NCBI GenBank assembly: GCA_002404395.1
Contig: DHJP01000185.1
Coordinates: forward strand, 7,617-16,104
Length of the DNA: 8,488 nt
Reading direction: 5' to 3'
From: Clostridiales bacterium UBA4717
GTDB lineage: Bacteria; Bacillota; Clostridia; Oscillospirales; CAG-272
Both the position numbers and the translations under genes were made by a program. The notes under the pieces were generated by a model, which saw only the letters and a program-made list of their open reading frames with translations, was not told the DNA's origin and searched no databases. The number at the start of each line of letters is the position of its first letter. Position 1 is the first letter of the stretch. Positions 1 to 6,758 of the stretch are shown here, one piece after another.

Positions 1-31
1 CATGATCCGCACGGTATTCGGACTGACATGA
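1..31 (+). CDS. spoIIIAC: 3' end of spoIIIAC (partial)
   Basis: Only the last nine codons are visible, read from base 2 as MIRTVFGLT and ending at TGA 29-31. The stop overlaps the ATG of spoIIIAD in an ATGA arrangement, as expected for tightly coupled genes of this operon. The assignment rests on position: SpoIIIAC, a membrane protein of roughly 65-70 residues, immediately precedes SpoIIIAD in spore formers. The visible peptide is too short to identify by itself. Confidence 0.6.
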   Translation, partial: MIRTVFGLT

Positions 32-411
32 GTGCGATCGCATATTGCGGCGCGGCTTTTTTGGTACTCGCGCTTTCGCTGATCCTCGGCGAGACCAATC
101 GCGGCATAAAGGGATTGTTTGTGCTTTGCGCTTCAACGTTGTTTCTTACCGCCGCCTGCGCAGTGCTTTACCCGTCATTTGAGTCGCTTGCCTCGCTTAT
201 AAAAGACACACCGTTTGCCGATTGTGCGGGCGTGCTTTTCAAAGCACTCGGAGTAGCGCTTGCGGTAGAGTTTACCGCCGATATCTGCCGCGATGCCGGC
301 GAGGGGGCGCTGGCTTCAAAGCTTGAGACGGTCGGCAAAGCGGAGCTTTTGTTGTTGGCATTACCGCTTTTTGAATCGCTCTTGACAAAGGCTCAGGGCC
401 TTTTGTCATAA
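28..411 (+). CDS. spoIIIAD: Stage III sporulation protein AD
   Basis: A 127-residue integral membrane protein, close to the usual family length of about 130. It is a membrane component of the mother-cell SpoIIIA complex that joins forespore SpoIIQ to form the engulfment-stage channel. Hydrophobic segments lie at about residues 5-20, 28-48, 70-86 and 105-118. The family signature is clear at 73-114: ALGVALAVEF, then an acidic/Cys segment DICRDAGEGALASKLE, then a Gly-Lys pair and a hydrophobic stretch ending in Pro. The ATG overlaps the spoIIIAC stop by ATGA and there is no strong ribosome site, so translation is probably coupled to spoIIIAC. A 54-base gap follows before spoIIIAE. Identity is secure from motif plus gene order. 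Confidence 0.93.
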   Translation: MSAIAYCGAAFLVLALSLILGETNRGIKGLFVLCASTLFLTAACAVLYPSFESLASLIKDTPFADCAGVLFKALGVALAVEFTADICRDAGEGALASKLETVGKAELLLLALPLFESLLTKAQGLLS

Positions 412-440
412 GCGTGCTCCGGACAGGCATTCGGTTTGTA

Positions 441-453
441 CCGCCTTCGGCGG
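441..453 (+). repeat. Short triloop hairpin before spoIIIAE
   Basis: A perfect 5-bp GC inverted repeat (CCGCC, loop TTC, GGCGG) sits in the 54-base spoIIIAD-spoIIIAE gap. It ends two bases before the AGGAAG ribosome site of spoIIIAE (455-460). There is no T-tract, so it is not a terminator. It may modulate translation, protect mRNA or simply be a chance or repetitive element. A similar element lies in front of spoIIIAH (2691-2703). Confidence 0.5.
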
Positions 454-465
454 CAGGAAGAAAAA

Positions 466-1629
466 ATGAAGCGAAAGTTTATTTTTGTGTTGAGTTTGTT
501 TATGCTTGCGTATACGCTGTCAACTGCGGCGTACGCGGAATATCCAAACGGCACGCACGGCACGCTCGGCACTTACGGCTCGTCAGAATCAGCGGAAGTT
601 TCGATCTCGGATATTCGCGGATACATACCCGAAGAAGCGCTTGAGCTTTTGCCGGACGAGCTGTTTGATTCAGGAAGCGGAGGAGTTGTCTCGGCGTTTT
701 CCTTTTCGTATTTTGCCAAGCTGTTTTTTTCGCTTTTGTCCAAAGCCGCAGAAGGTTCGGCGGTGTCGCTCGGCAGCTTGCTCGGGCTTGTGGTGATCTC
801 CTCGGCATTTCACTGTGCCGCCGACATTACCGCGCGCGGTTCGCTCAAGGGGGCGTTTGAAAGCATTGCTTCGCTGTGCGTCTGCCTCTCGGTATTCGGC
901 AGTGTGGGCGAGCTTGCGCAGTCGGTGAACACGCATATGCAAAACCTTGCGGCGCTTGTCAATACAATGTCTCCGCTTGTTACCACCGCGTATGTAAGCG
1001 GAGGAAATCTGAGCGCTGCCGCGGTCAATTCCGCCGGATTGCTTGTCTGCCTCTCGGTACTTGAAAATATTGTGGCATACGGACTTTTTCCGATACTTGA
1101 GTTGACGCTCGCGCTCGCGATATGCAAAAGCGCCGCGCCGAAGCTTCGGATAGACACGTTTGCAAGCTTTGTCAGAGGATTTTTCATGCTTGCGATCGGA
1201 CTTGCGGTGGCGGCTATTTCTGCAGTGATGAGTTTTCAGTCTACGCTTGCCGCCGCCGCCGATTCGGTAAGCTCGCGCGCGATCCGCTTTGCCGCTTCAA
1301 GCTTTATTCCGATCGTCGGCGGTGCAGTGAGCGAGGCGGTCAGGACCATGTCCGGAAGCATCTCGGCAGTGCGAAGCGCGGTGGGCGGCATAGGCATAGC
1401 GGCGATAGCGGTAATGACTTTGCCGACGCTTATCAGCCTTATGATCGTGCGTGTACGCTTTGCGCTTGCCGCTTCATTTGCCGATCTGCTTTCCTGCGAA
1501 AGAGAGTGTAAGCTGATAAAGGAGGGCGGAAGCGCGGTGAATTTCCTTATTGCGCTCGTTTCACTTATGTCGGTAATGTTTATTTATGCGTTAAGTCTGC
1601 TTGTCGGATGTGCGGTGTCATATTCGTAA
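466..1629 (+). CDS. spoIIIAE: Stage III sporulation protein AE
   Basis: A 387-residue polytopic membrane protein, near the roughly 400 residues usual for the family. It is a mother-cell component of the SpoIIIA-SpoIIQ channel. A signal peptide is evident at residues 1-24 (MKRK, a hydrophobic core, then AYA before EYP). A periplasm-like stretch follows, and hydrophobic helices appear at about 74-92, 100-118, 130-150, 190-220, 236-258, 305-330 and 358-383. The typical conserved core is present near 269-300: a Ser/Arg region, then SSFIPIVGGAVSEAV. I chose ATG 466 because AGGAAG lies five bases upstream and the protein then begins with a proper signal peptide. TTG 436 is in frame but would put ten charged residues ahead of the signal and has a poor ribosome site. 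A small NGT-HGT-LGT-YGS repeat (residues 28-39) follows the cleavage site. Confidence 0.94.
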   Translation: MKRKFIFVLSLFMLAYTLSTAAYAEYPNGTHGTLGTYGSSESAEVSISDIRGYIPEEALELLPDELFDSGSGGVVSAFSFSYFAKLFFSLLSKAAEGSAVSLGSLLGLVVISSAFHCAADITARGSLKGAFESIASLCVCLSVFGSVGELAQSVNTHMQNLAALVNTMSPLVTTAYVSGGNLSAAAVNSAGLLVCLSVLENIVAYGLFPILELTLALAICKSAAPKLRIDTFASFVRGFFMLAIGLAVAAISAVMSFQSTLAAAADSVSSRAIRFAASSFIPIVGGAVSEAVRTMSGSISAVRSAVGGIGIAAIAVMTLPTLISLMIVRVRFALAASFADLLSCERECKLIKEGGSAVNFLIALVSLMSVMFIYALSLLVGCAVSYS

Positions 1630-1647
1630 CTTGACTTGGAGCGGTTT

Positions 1648-2223
1648 ATGAAAGCATATATTTTTTCGGTAATAATCGGTGCGGCGGCAGTTGAATTTGC
1701 GTTCGATTTTCTGCCGCTTGCCGATAACAGTCCGATGCGGCGGTATCTAAAGTACATATGCGCGCTCGTGCTTGCGCTGTGCATATGCGCGCCGCTTTCT
1801 TTCCTTTGTAAAAATGAGGTTTCGGGATTTGCAGGCGGATTTCCGAAATTTGATACGGCGGACCGTGCGGCATACGAGTATCTTTACTTTGCCGACGGAG
1901 CTGTTTATGAAGCCGACGCGGACGGCAATATTATTTCTGCGGTCGCCTGTGACGCGTATATACGAAGCTGTGCGGAAAATATCATTGCCGACACGACGGC
2001 GGCGCTTGAGCGCAAATTTTCAAGAGACGATCTGTCGCTTTCTCTGTTGATCGACACGCGAAAGCTTGATGAAATCGAACTTGTAAGGCTGTATATAAGC
2101 TCGCAAAAAAAGCTGCCCGAATATCTTGCGGGCGATATCTGCGCTTATTCCGAATCGCTTATAGGAGCGCCGACGGTTTACATAAATTCGGAAGTCGTGC
2201 GGGAGGAGGTGAAGCAGAATTGA
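1648..2223 (+). CDS. spoIIIAF: Stage III sporulation protein AF
   Basis: A 191-residue protein, slightly shorter than the roughly 200 residues usual for SpoIIIAF. Two N-terminal membrane helices (about 4-22 and 34-53) are joined by a short loop, with the family-like pattern of a Pro-containing first helix end, MRRYLKYICAL, and a Pro ending the second helix. The soluble part (about 103-180) has helix-strand-helix-strand character ending in APTVYIN, compatible with the ring-building type fold known for the SpoIIIAF soluble domain. ATG 1648 is preferred because GGAG (1638-1641) sits six bases upstream; the in-frame TTG at 1636 would add only four residues. It starts 18 bases after spoIIIAE. Its stop overlaps the TTG start of spoIIIAG, so the two are likely coupled. 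This is the least conserved protein of the operon, and gene order strengthens the call. Confidence 0.88.
   Translation: MKAYIFSVIIGAAAVEFAFDFLPLADNSPMRRYLKYICALVLALCICAPLSFLCKNEVSGFAGGFPKFDTADRAAYEYLYFADGAVYEADADGNIISAVACDAYIRSCAENIIADTTAALERKFSRDDLSLSLLIDTRKLDEIELVRLYISSQKKLPEYLAGDICAYSESLIGAPTVYINSEVVREEVKQN
2204..2212 (+). promoter_or_regulatory. Strong Shine-Dalgarno site for spoIIIAG
   Basis: AGGAGGTGA lies inside the end of spoIIIAF, seven bases ahead of TTG 2220. It is the strongest ribosome-binding site in the window. It decides the start of spoIIIAG at a non-ATG codon that overlaps the spoIIIAF stop. Confidence 0.85.
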
Positions 2224-2612
2224 AAAAAATCAGCGCATTTATTACATCTCTCAAAGAAAGCGGCAACGGCAGGCTTGCGATCGCGCTGTGCGCGCTCGGA
2301 GTGCTTTTGATGCTTTTCGGCTCATCATTTCAGACCCCTGCGGGTATACAAGGAGCAAGACAAAGCGCCTCGCTTCGTGCATATGAAAAAGAAATATCCG
2401 CGCTTTGCGAGCAGGTATGCGCACAAGAGGTATATGTCAGCGTCAATACTTTAAGCGACGGAAGTCTTGCGGGTATAGCGGTAGTTTGCCGCCGTCTTGA
2501 CGATAAAACAAGGCTGACGCTGACCGATATGCTGTCGTCGCTTTACGGGATCGGCTCAAACAATATCTATATTGCCGCACCGACGTCAAATGCGCCGACT
2601 TTGCAGTCATAG
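2220..2612 (+). CDS. spoIIIAG: Stage III sporulation protein AG, short form
   Basis: A 130-residue protein starting at TTG, placed between spoIIIAF and spoIIIAH. SpoIIIAG forms a large ring in the intermembrane space around the forespore, related in fold to secretion-system ring proteins. A short basic N-terminus is followed by one membrane helix (about 18-35) and a soluble domain. The domain reads helix (54-68, starting AYEKEISALC), strand (EVYVSVNTL), tight turn (SDGSL), strand (AGIAVVCRR), helix (KTRLTLTDMLSSLYGI) and strand (NNIYIA), the order of a ring-building motif. The Bacillus protein is about 229 residues because of a long beta-rich insertion between the first two strands; here that insertion is replaced by about five residues. 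The usual Gly-Val-Gly motif before the first strand is also absent. Identity relies on gene order, membrane topology and the C-terminal helix-strand pattern. Confidence 0.83.
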   Translation: MKKISAFITSLKESGNGRLAIALCALGVLLMLFGSSFQTPAGIQGARQSASLRAYEKEISALCEQVCAQEVYVSVNTLSDGSLAGIAVVCRRLDDKTRLTLTDMLSSLYGIGSNNIYIAAPTSNAPTLQS

Positions 2613-2635
2613 CCGCAAAATCAATTGCATATAAT
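2609..2635 (+). promoter_or_regulatory. Possible sigma-E-like promoter for spoIIIAH
   Basis: CATATAAT (2628-2635) matches seven of eight positions of the Bacillus sigma-E -10 consensus CATACAAT. An ATA (2609-2611) lies 16 bases upstream, the expected place for the -35 core, and overlaps the spoIIIAG stop. The flanking -35 bases do not match well. The 104-base spoIIIAG-spoIIIAH gap is the longest in the operon, which makes an internal promoter plausible but unproven. Confidence 0.2.
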
Positions 2636-2690
2636 CTGAGTGTATTGTGCAGAGAGATCAAATGTTTTGACAGTAACGAATAATTATGGA

Positions 2691-2703
2691 CCGGCTACGC
2701 CGG
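2691..2703 (+). repeat. Short triloop hairpin before spoIIIAH
   Basis: A perfect 5-bp GC inverted repeat (CCGGC, loop TAC, GCCGG) lies three bases before the GGAG ribosome site (2707-2710) of spoIIIAH. It matches the size, loop length and placement of the hairpin before spoIIIAE, but the sequence differs. There is no T-tract, so termination is unlikely. Confidence 0.5.
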
Positions 2704-2716
2704 AATGGAGAACACC

Positions 2717-3367
2717 ATGGAAAACAACAATGAAAAATTCGATCGTAAACTTGAAAACGAGGATTCGACGCTTGAATTGCTTAATGCCGCCGAGGTTCCG
2801 AAACAGAAGGCGGGAATCAAATTTTCGGGCATATTCGGCAAAGCCAAAAGCGCGGTGGTCTCGGTCGGAGCGCGTACCGTTGTGGTAATTGCGTCGGTCC
2901 TGCTTATCGGCGCTGCAGTGATCCTGAATTATACGCTTGCCGGAGATCATGTTACTGATGAAGTCGATCAAAGCGTCTCTCAGGCAGAAAACAGCGACAG
3001 GGAAGTGCTTTCGGTCAGCGATACATATTTTGCCTCATCAATGCTCAGCCGCAAGCAGGCGAGAGACGAGGCGATCGAAGTGCTCAAGACGGTCGTGAAC
3101 AATGAAGCGGCGATCGAGAGCGCAAAAGAGACCGCGCTTTCGGATATTTCACGTATTGCCGGAGAGATTGAAACCGAAGCAAATATCGAAACGCTTATCA
3201 AAAGCAAGGGCTTTGAAGAATGTATAGCGGTAGTCACGGGAAGCAATGCGAATATAATCGTAAAATCCGACGGATTGCTTGCAAACGAGCTTTCTCAGAT
3301 CAAGGAGATCGTATACGAGCAGGCGGGAATAGATCCGATCAATATTAAGATCGTCGAAAAAAACTGA
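2717..3367 (+). CDS. spoIIIAH: Stage III sporulation protein AH
   Basis: A 216-residue protein, matching the roughly 218 residues of the Bacillus protein. SpoIIIAH is anchored in the mother-cell membrane and binds forespore SpoIIQ across the intermembrane space, forming the core of the channel. It has a charged cytoplasmic N-terminus (1-53), one membrane helix (54-72) and a variable linker. The conserved soluble domain begins YFASSMLSRKQARDEAIEVL (104-123), continues with the long helix and ANIETLIKSKGFEECIAVV, and ends in a ring-building half with NANIIVKSDGL and GIDPINIKIVEKN. ATG 2717 is chosen because GGAG is six bases upstream; ATG 2705 is in frame but lacks a good ribosome site. It is the last gene of the operon and is followed by a perfect palindrome. 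Confidence 0.95.
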   Translation: MENNNEKFDRKLENEDSTLELLNAAEVPKQKAGIKFSGIFGKAKSAVVSVGARTVVVIASVLLIGAAVILNYTLAGDHVTDEVDQSVSQAENSDREVLSVSDTYFASSMLSRKQARDEAIEVLKTVVNNEAAIESAKETALSDISRIAGEIETEANIETLIKSKGFEECIAVVTGSNANIIVKSDGLLANELSQIKEIVYEQAGIDPINIKIVEKN

Positions 3368-3388
3368 GGCGCTTTTTACGATAAATGT

Positions 3389-3420
3389 TTACGGGTCGGT
3401 GCATATGCACCGACCCGTAA
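3389..3420. terminator. Bidirectional terminator between convergent genes
   Basis: A perfect 32-base palindrome with 16-base arms centred on GCATATGC, GC-rich in the middle and ending in TTA/TAA. It lies 21 bases after the spoIIIAH stop and 20 bases after the opposing hydrolase gene stop. The + side is followed by the T-rich run GTTTGTTTGTCTGT; the - side reads ACATTTATCG, a weaker tract. Position and symmetry suggest it ends transcription from both directions, better for the + strand. Confidence 0.82.
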
Positions 3421-3440
3421 GTTTGTTTGTCTGTACTTAT

Positions 3441-6400
3441 TCAGTTTGCGGGAGCAAATACGTCGTGATCGGCTCCCTTATCTTCGGATTCGATTATCGG
3501 AAGCGTTTCATAACCCCTCCAGCCTGCAAGGTGTCTTGCCAGGATGATCGAGTCCTTTGCAGATACGGTGTCGTCGGAGTTAAGATCGGCGTTGGCTTTG
3601 ACTACACGGTTCATATATCCGTCAACTCCGCCGAGCGCTTTTGCAAATACGAGGTAATCGAGCGAATCGATCACGCCGTCTCCGTTGATGTCGCCGAGCT
3701 GGTCGGTTACCTTTTCGTGGGAAACGAGCAGTCTCGTAAGTTTGAGGTTGGAGTTAGCTCCGCCGTTGCCGTCGGCAGCGCGGTATGAGAAGGTGATGGT
3801 GTGTTCGCCGTTATCAAGCTTCTTTGCGAGCTTGTTGAACGGATGGTTGGTGTCGGTGACCTTCAGACGCTGAGTTGCGCCTCCGTCGATCGAATAGTCG
3901 ACATAATATCCGCCGCCGGCAAATTCCATATAGAAGGCGATGCCTGTACCGGTGAATTTGTAGGTGAAGCTGTTGTCGGCAGCTGCGGGCACCATATATC
4001 CGTCAGTGGCAAGATTGCTGTATACCTTGCCGTCGTAGAAGTTCCAGCCCGTGACCGATTCAAAGATATCGGGAGATACCTTTACGTATTCGGTAACAAG
4101 CTTTGCAGCGTCCGCATCAAGGTATTCGCTCGGTATGCTGTGAGCCTCAAGTTTGTCGGGAGTCTCGTTTACAATGAGCTTATCAAAGAGGTAGCTGCAG
4201 ATAACGTCCGCATATACCTTGTAGCCGCGGGGACCGGGGTGAACCGAGTCGGCTACATAGTCACTCCATTCGGAGCCGGTCGAAAGAATGGTATTTGACA
4301 TTGCGCGTCCGACATTTATACCGGTCACTCCGTAATATTCGGCTACTTCATTATGAAGCTTTGCAACCGGGTGCAGATCGTAGTTGACGCTCGTGCCGAG
4401 GTGACCTTGGTCGCACACGAAGATCGAAATGATCTCGGTATTCGGAGAAGCGACGCGGATATTTCTGAGAATGGTCTCATAATAAGTTTTGACCGTTCCG
4501 TCGCCGGCGTGTCCGCTGTAGCTGTCGTTTACTGCAAACTCAACAAATACGAGGTCAGGCTCGTATGCAAGCACGTCGTCCTGAAGTCTGAAAGCGCCGA
4601 GCATAGAGCCCGAGCCGCCCATTGCCGAGTTGTGAAGCTCAATGTCGGCGTCCGGGAACGCACTCTTGAGCCATGCGCCGGTAAGTCCGCGCCAGCACTG
4701 TGATTCGGTAGCGCCTGCACCGGCGGTGACCGAGCCGCCGAGATATACTACGCTCAATTTCTTGTCGTTCTTGAGTCTGTATGCGGCGTTTCCGAGTTCG
4801 TCACGGTCGAAAATGTACTTGCTGTAATCGGGCGCTTCGGAAACGGTGACGGTGCAGCTGTCCGAGTAGCCGCTCGTGGTCGAGGCGGTGATCGTAGAGC
4901 TGCCGGCTTTGAGCGCGATAAGCTTCTTGCCTTCAACGCGCACGACGTCGGGAGTGCTGCTGGTGATCGTGTCAAGCTTGTAGTATGCGCCTGATGGAAT
5001 GGTGCTTACCGGAAGTGCGGCAACTTCGCCTGCCTGAAGCGAGAGGTCGGTAAGCTCAAACGAATCAAGCTTTGAAGTATATACGAAGCTGTTCATTGCC
5101 GACTCGTTTGAGAAGAAAGCGATATATTCGTAATCGACCGAATCTCCGGCTTTTACGGCATTGCTTGACCAATGCTTGAGTAAGAGATAATTGTAGACCG
5201 AATCATCGGTAAGACCGTTCCACGGGGTGACGGTAGCTTCCTTTTCACTGCCGTTGTATTGGGTGTACTTTATTCCGTAATTCTGATATACGCCCGCGCT
5301 CTGACCCGGCTTGGGTCCCCAGAAGCGGTTATTTGTAAGGGTGTTATCGGATTTTTTATATTGGGTAAAGCCCACGTTGAAGTCAGCGGTATGACTCATG
5401 CTCGGCTTGAATCCGATCTTAACATACGGATAATTTTTTGCATTTACACCGAGCTCGTTGACGCTAAACTGAATACCGTTAAATTCCTTGCCCGCAGCGT
5501 CTGCGTTTATTTCAACGTGCAGATATCGTCTTTCGGCAGTATCGTCGTCAATGACAGTGACCTTTCCGCCTATATAACCCGAGAAACCGACTTTTTCTGC
5601 CAGACTTGCGGCTGAGAACACGAGCGTGTCTTCTTCGTTAACGGTAACGTTAAGCGTTTTGACGATCGGGGTCGCGCCGGTTATACTGTTGTTGACGGTA
5701 TAGGTCAGCACAGCAGTGCCTTTTCCGACTGCAAGCGGCTTGTTGTTTACGATCTTGACGACTTCTTCATTGTTTGAAGTGACTTTCAGTGTTGAGGTTG
5801 CGATCGCGGGGGACACGGAAATGTTTACCGAAATTGCCAATCCCTTTGTGGCGGTCAGCTCGGTTATCTCAGCACCGTCAGAGATAACCGAGAGCGACTC
5901 GGCGGGAATTTCGCCGGCTGCCGCTTTTTCGGCGAACGCTTTGTACTGTTCTTCGGTCTTGAAGCACGCTACATATTCAAGTCCGAAGTAGGAGCCTTCG
6001 TCTGCATCCGAAGACCAGGGCTTGAAGCAGAGATACTGATTTTTAAGCGCAGGTATCGGAGCGTACTCGGGATGAGCGGTTTTCTGACCGTAAAATTCGG
6101 CGCGGGTCTTCATTGAGGTCTTCCATACTCCGTTTGAAGCTTCGGGATGTCCTTTGACCGACCATTGCTCGTAGTGGGTCATTTCGCTGAACTCGGGGTA
6201 GGTATCGGCTCTGAAGGTCATATCGAGGTTGCTTGCAGCCTGCGACTGATAATAGCTGATATAATAGTAGTCGTATTCGGCTAAATTGACGTTGGATTTC
6301 GACTGCCTTATTTGTACCTGAGGTCTTTTGCCGGTATTTGCCGTGATCTTGACATAGCTCTTGCCGGCGTCCGCGTCATATACAAGCTCCGTAAGCTTCG

Positions 6401-6572
6401 CATCGGAAGCCGCTATGGCGTCGAGCAGCGATTCGCCGCTCAGTATCACGTAGCTGCCGTCGATCTTCCAATCCTCATTTGTGTATGCCGCGCCCGGAAT
6501 GATGAAGCTTCCGGCAAGCATAAGCACGCTGAGAACTAAAGAAAGTGCTTTGAGTGTGCGTGTGTTTCTCAT
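3441..6572 (-). CDS. Secreted multidomain SGNH hydrolase with dockerin
   Basis: A 1043-residue secreted protein, probably an esterase acting on acylated plant polysaccharide; the substrate is not known. Order: signal peptide (1-29, GAA-Y); unrecognised module 1 (31-221); BIG2-like Ig domain (226-313); module 2 (314-503), related to module 1; second BIG2-like domain (507-578); SGNH hydrolase (586-800); beta-sandwich (825-953); type I dockerin (959-1023); 20-residue tail. Catalytic signs: nucleophile block GGSVT with Ser614, GGSGS at 652-656, AVND with Asn682, and DSVHP with Asp775/His778, so all SGNH blocks are intact. The dockerin calcium loops begin at Asp961 and Asp996, each with acidic or Asn residues at loop positions 1, 3, 5 and 12. 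GGGAG six bases before the ATG supports the start. It lies downstream of a shorter paralogue on the same strand and has its own promoter. Confidence 0.9.
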   Translation of the reverse strand: MRNTRTLKALSLVLSVLMLAGSFIIPGAAYTNEDWKIDGSYVILSGESLLDAIAASDAKLTELVYDADAGKSYVKITANTGKRPQVQIRQSKSNVNLAEYDYYYISYYQSQAASNLDMTFRADTYPEFSEMTHYEQWSVKGHPEASNGVWKTSMKTRAEFYGQKTAHPEYAPIPALKNQYLCFKPWSSDADEGSYFGLEYVACFKTEEQYKAFAEKAAAGEIPAESLSVISDGAEITELTATKGLAISVNISVSPAIATSTLKVTSNNEEVVKIVNNKPLAVGKGTAVLTYTVNNSITGATPIVKTLNVTVNEEDTLVFSAASLAEKVGFSGYIGGKVTVIDDDTAERRYLHVEINADAAGKEFNGIQFSVNELGVNAKNYPYVKIGFKPSMSHTADFNVGFTQYKKSDNTLTNNRFWGPKPGQSAGVYQNYGIKYTQYNGSEKEATVTPWNGLTDDSVYNYLLLKHWSSNAVKAGDSVDYEYIAFFSNESAMNSFVYTSKLDSFELTDLSLQAGEVAALPVSTIPSGAYYKLDTITSSTPDVVRVEGKKLIALKAGSSTITASTTSGYSDSCTVTVSEAPDYSKYIFDRDELGNAAYRLKNDKKLSVVYLGGSVTAGAGATESQCWRGLTGAWLKSAFPDADIELHNSAMGGSGSMLGAFRLQDDVLAYEPDLVFVEFAVNDSYSGHAGDGTVKTYYETILRNIRVASPNTEIISIFVCDQGHLGTSVNYDLHPVAKLHNEVAEYYGVTGINVGRAMSNTILSTGSEWSDYVADSVHPGPRGYKVYADVICSYLFDKLIVNETPDKLEAHSIPSEYLDADAAKLVTEYVKVSPDIFESVTGWNFYDGKVYSNLATDGYMVPAAADNSFTYKFTGTGIAFYMEFAGGGYYVDYSIDGGATQRLKVTDTNHPFNKLAKKLDNGEHTITFSYRAADGNGGANSNLKLTRLLVSHEKVTDQLGDINGDGVIDSLDYLVFAKALGGVDGYMNRVVKANADLNSDDTVSAKDSIILARHLAGWRGYETLPIIESEDKGADHDVFAPAN

Positions 6573-6630
6573 GTTTTTCTCCCTTTCTTGTCGCTTTGCA
6601 CAATCGGTTGACTGCGCTTTTGTGCGATGT

Positions 6631-6668
6631 GTACAATCGACGTTCCGGTTGGCTCACAACGATTGTAC
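6631..6668. promoter_or_regulatory. Inverted repeat in leader of large hydrolase gene
   Basis: GTACAATCG (6631-6639) and its exact reverse complement CGATTGTAC (6660-6668) are separated by 20 bases. A third related copy, GCACAATCG (6598-6606, one mismatch), is in direct orientation 33 bases from the first. The sites fall just downstream of the predicted - strand promoter, in the untranslated leader. They could be an operator bound by a dimeric regulator, or a 9-bp RNA hairpin with a large loop. No known regulator site is recognised. Confidence 0.45.
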
Positions 6669-6679
6669 CATTTGGATTT

Positions 6680-6708
6680 ATTGTAGCATAAAATAAAGGG
6701 AAAATCAA
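6680..6708 (-). promoter_or_regulatory. Sigma-A-type promoter for large hydrolase gene
   Basis: Read on the - strand: TTGATT (-35, 6703-6708), a 17-base spacer, then TACAAT (-10, 6680-6685) preceded by TGC, an extended -10. The surroundings are AT-rich. The expected start is near 6673, giving a leader of about 100 bases before the ATG at 6572. This indicates the larger hydrolase gene can be transcribed independently of the upstream paralogue. Confidence 0.72.
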
Positions 6709-6758
6709 TAACAATGCGAAAAAATCTCCTATTTTGTGAATTATTTTGAAAAAGCAAA

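Noticed and set aside
436..465. Upstream in-frame TTG start for spoIIIAE
   Set aside because: It would lie ahead of the hairpin and place charged residues before the signal peptide; ATG 466 has a well-spaced AGGAAG.
1122..1511. 129-codon open frame on the + strand
   Set aside because: Out-of-frame shadow inside spoIIIAE, rich in Arg and Cys as expected of a shifted frame.
2667..2672. TTGACA resembling a sigma-A -35 box before spoIIIAH
   Set aside because: No acceptable -10 element lies 16-18 bases downstream; that position is occupied by the GC-rich hairpin.
3801..4298. 165-codon open frame on the + strand
   Set aside because: It is entirely antisense to the large hydrolase, whose frame carries recognisable beta-sandwich and SGNH sequence; the + frame has no start signals or known motif.
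6573..6672. Possible riboswitch in the roughly 100-base leader of the large hydrolase gene
   Set aside because: The leader has an inverted repeat but none of the conserved core words I know for cyclic-di-GMP, TPP, cobalamin or SAM riboswitches, and no terminator before the start codon.
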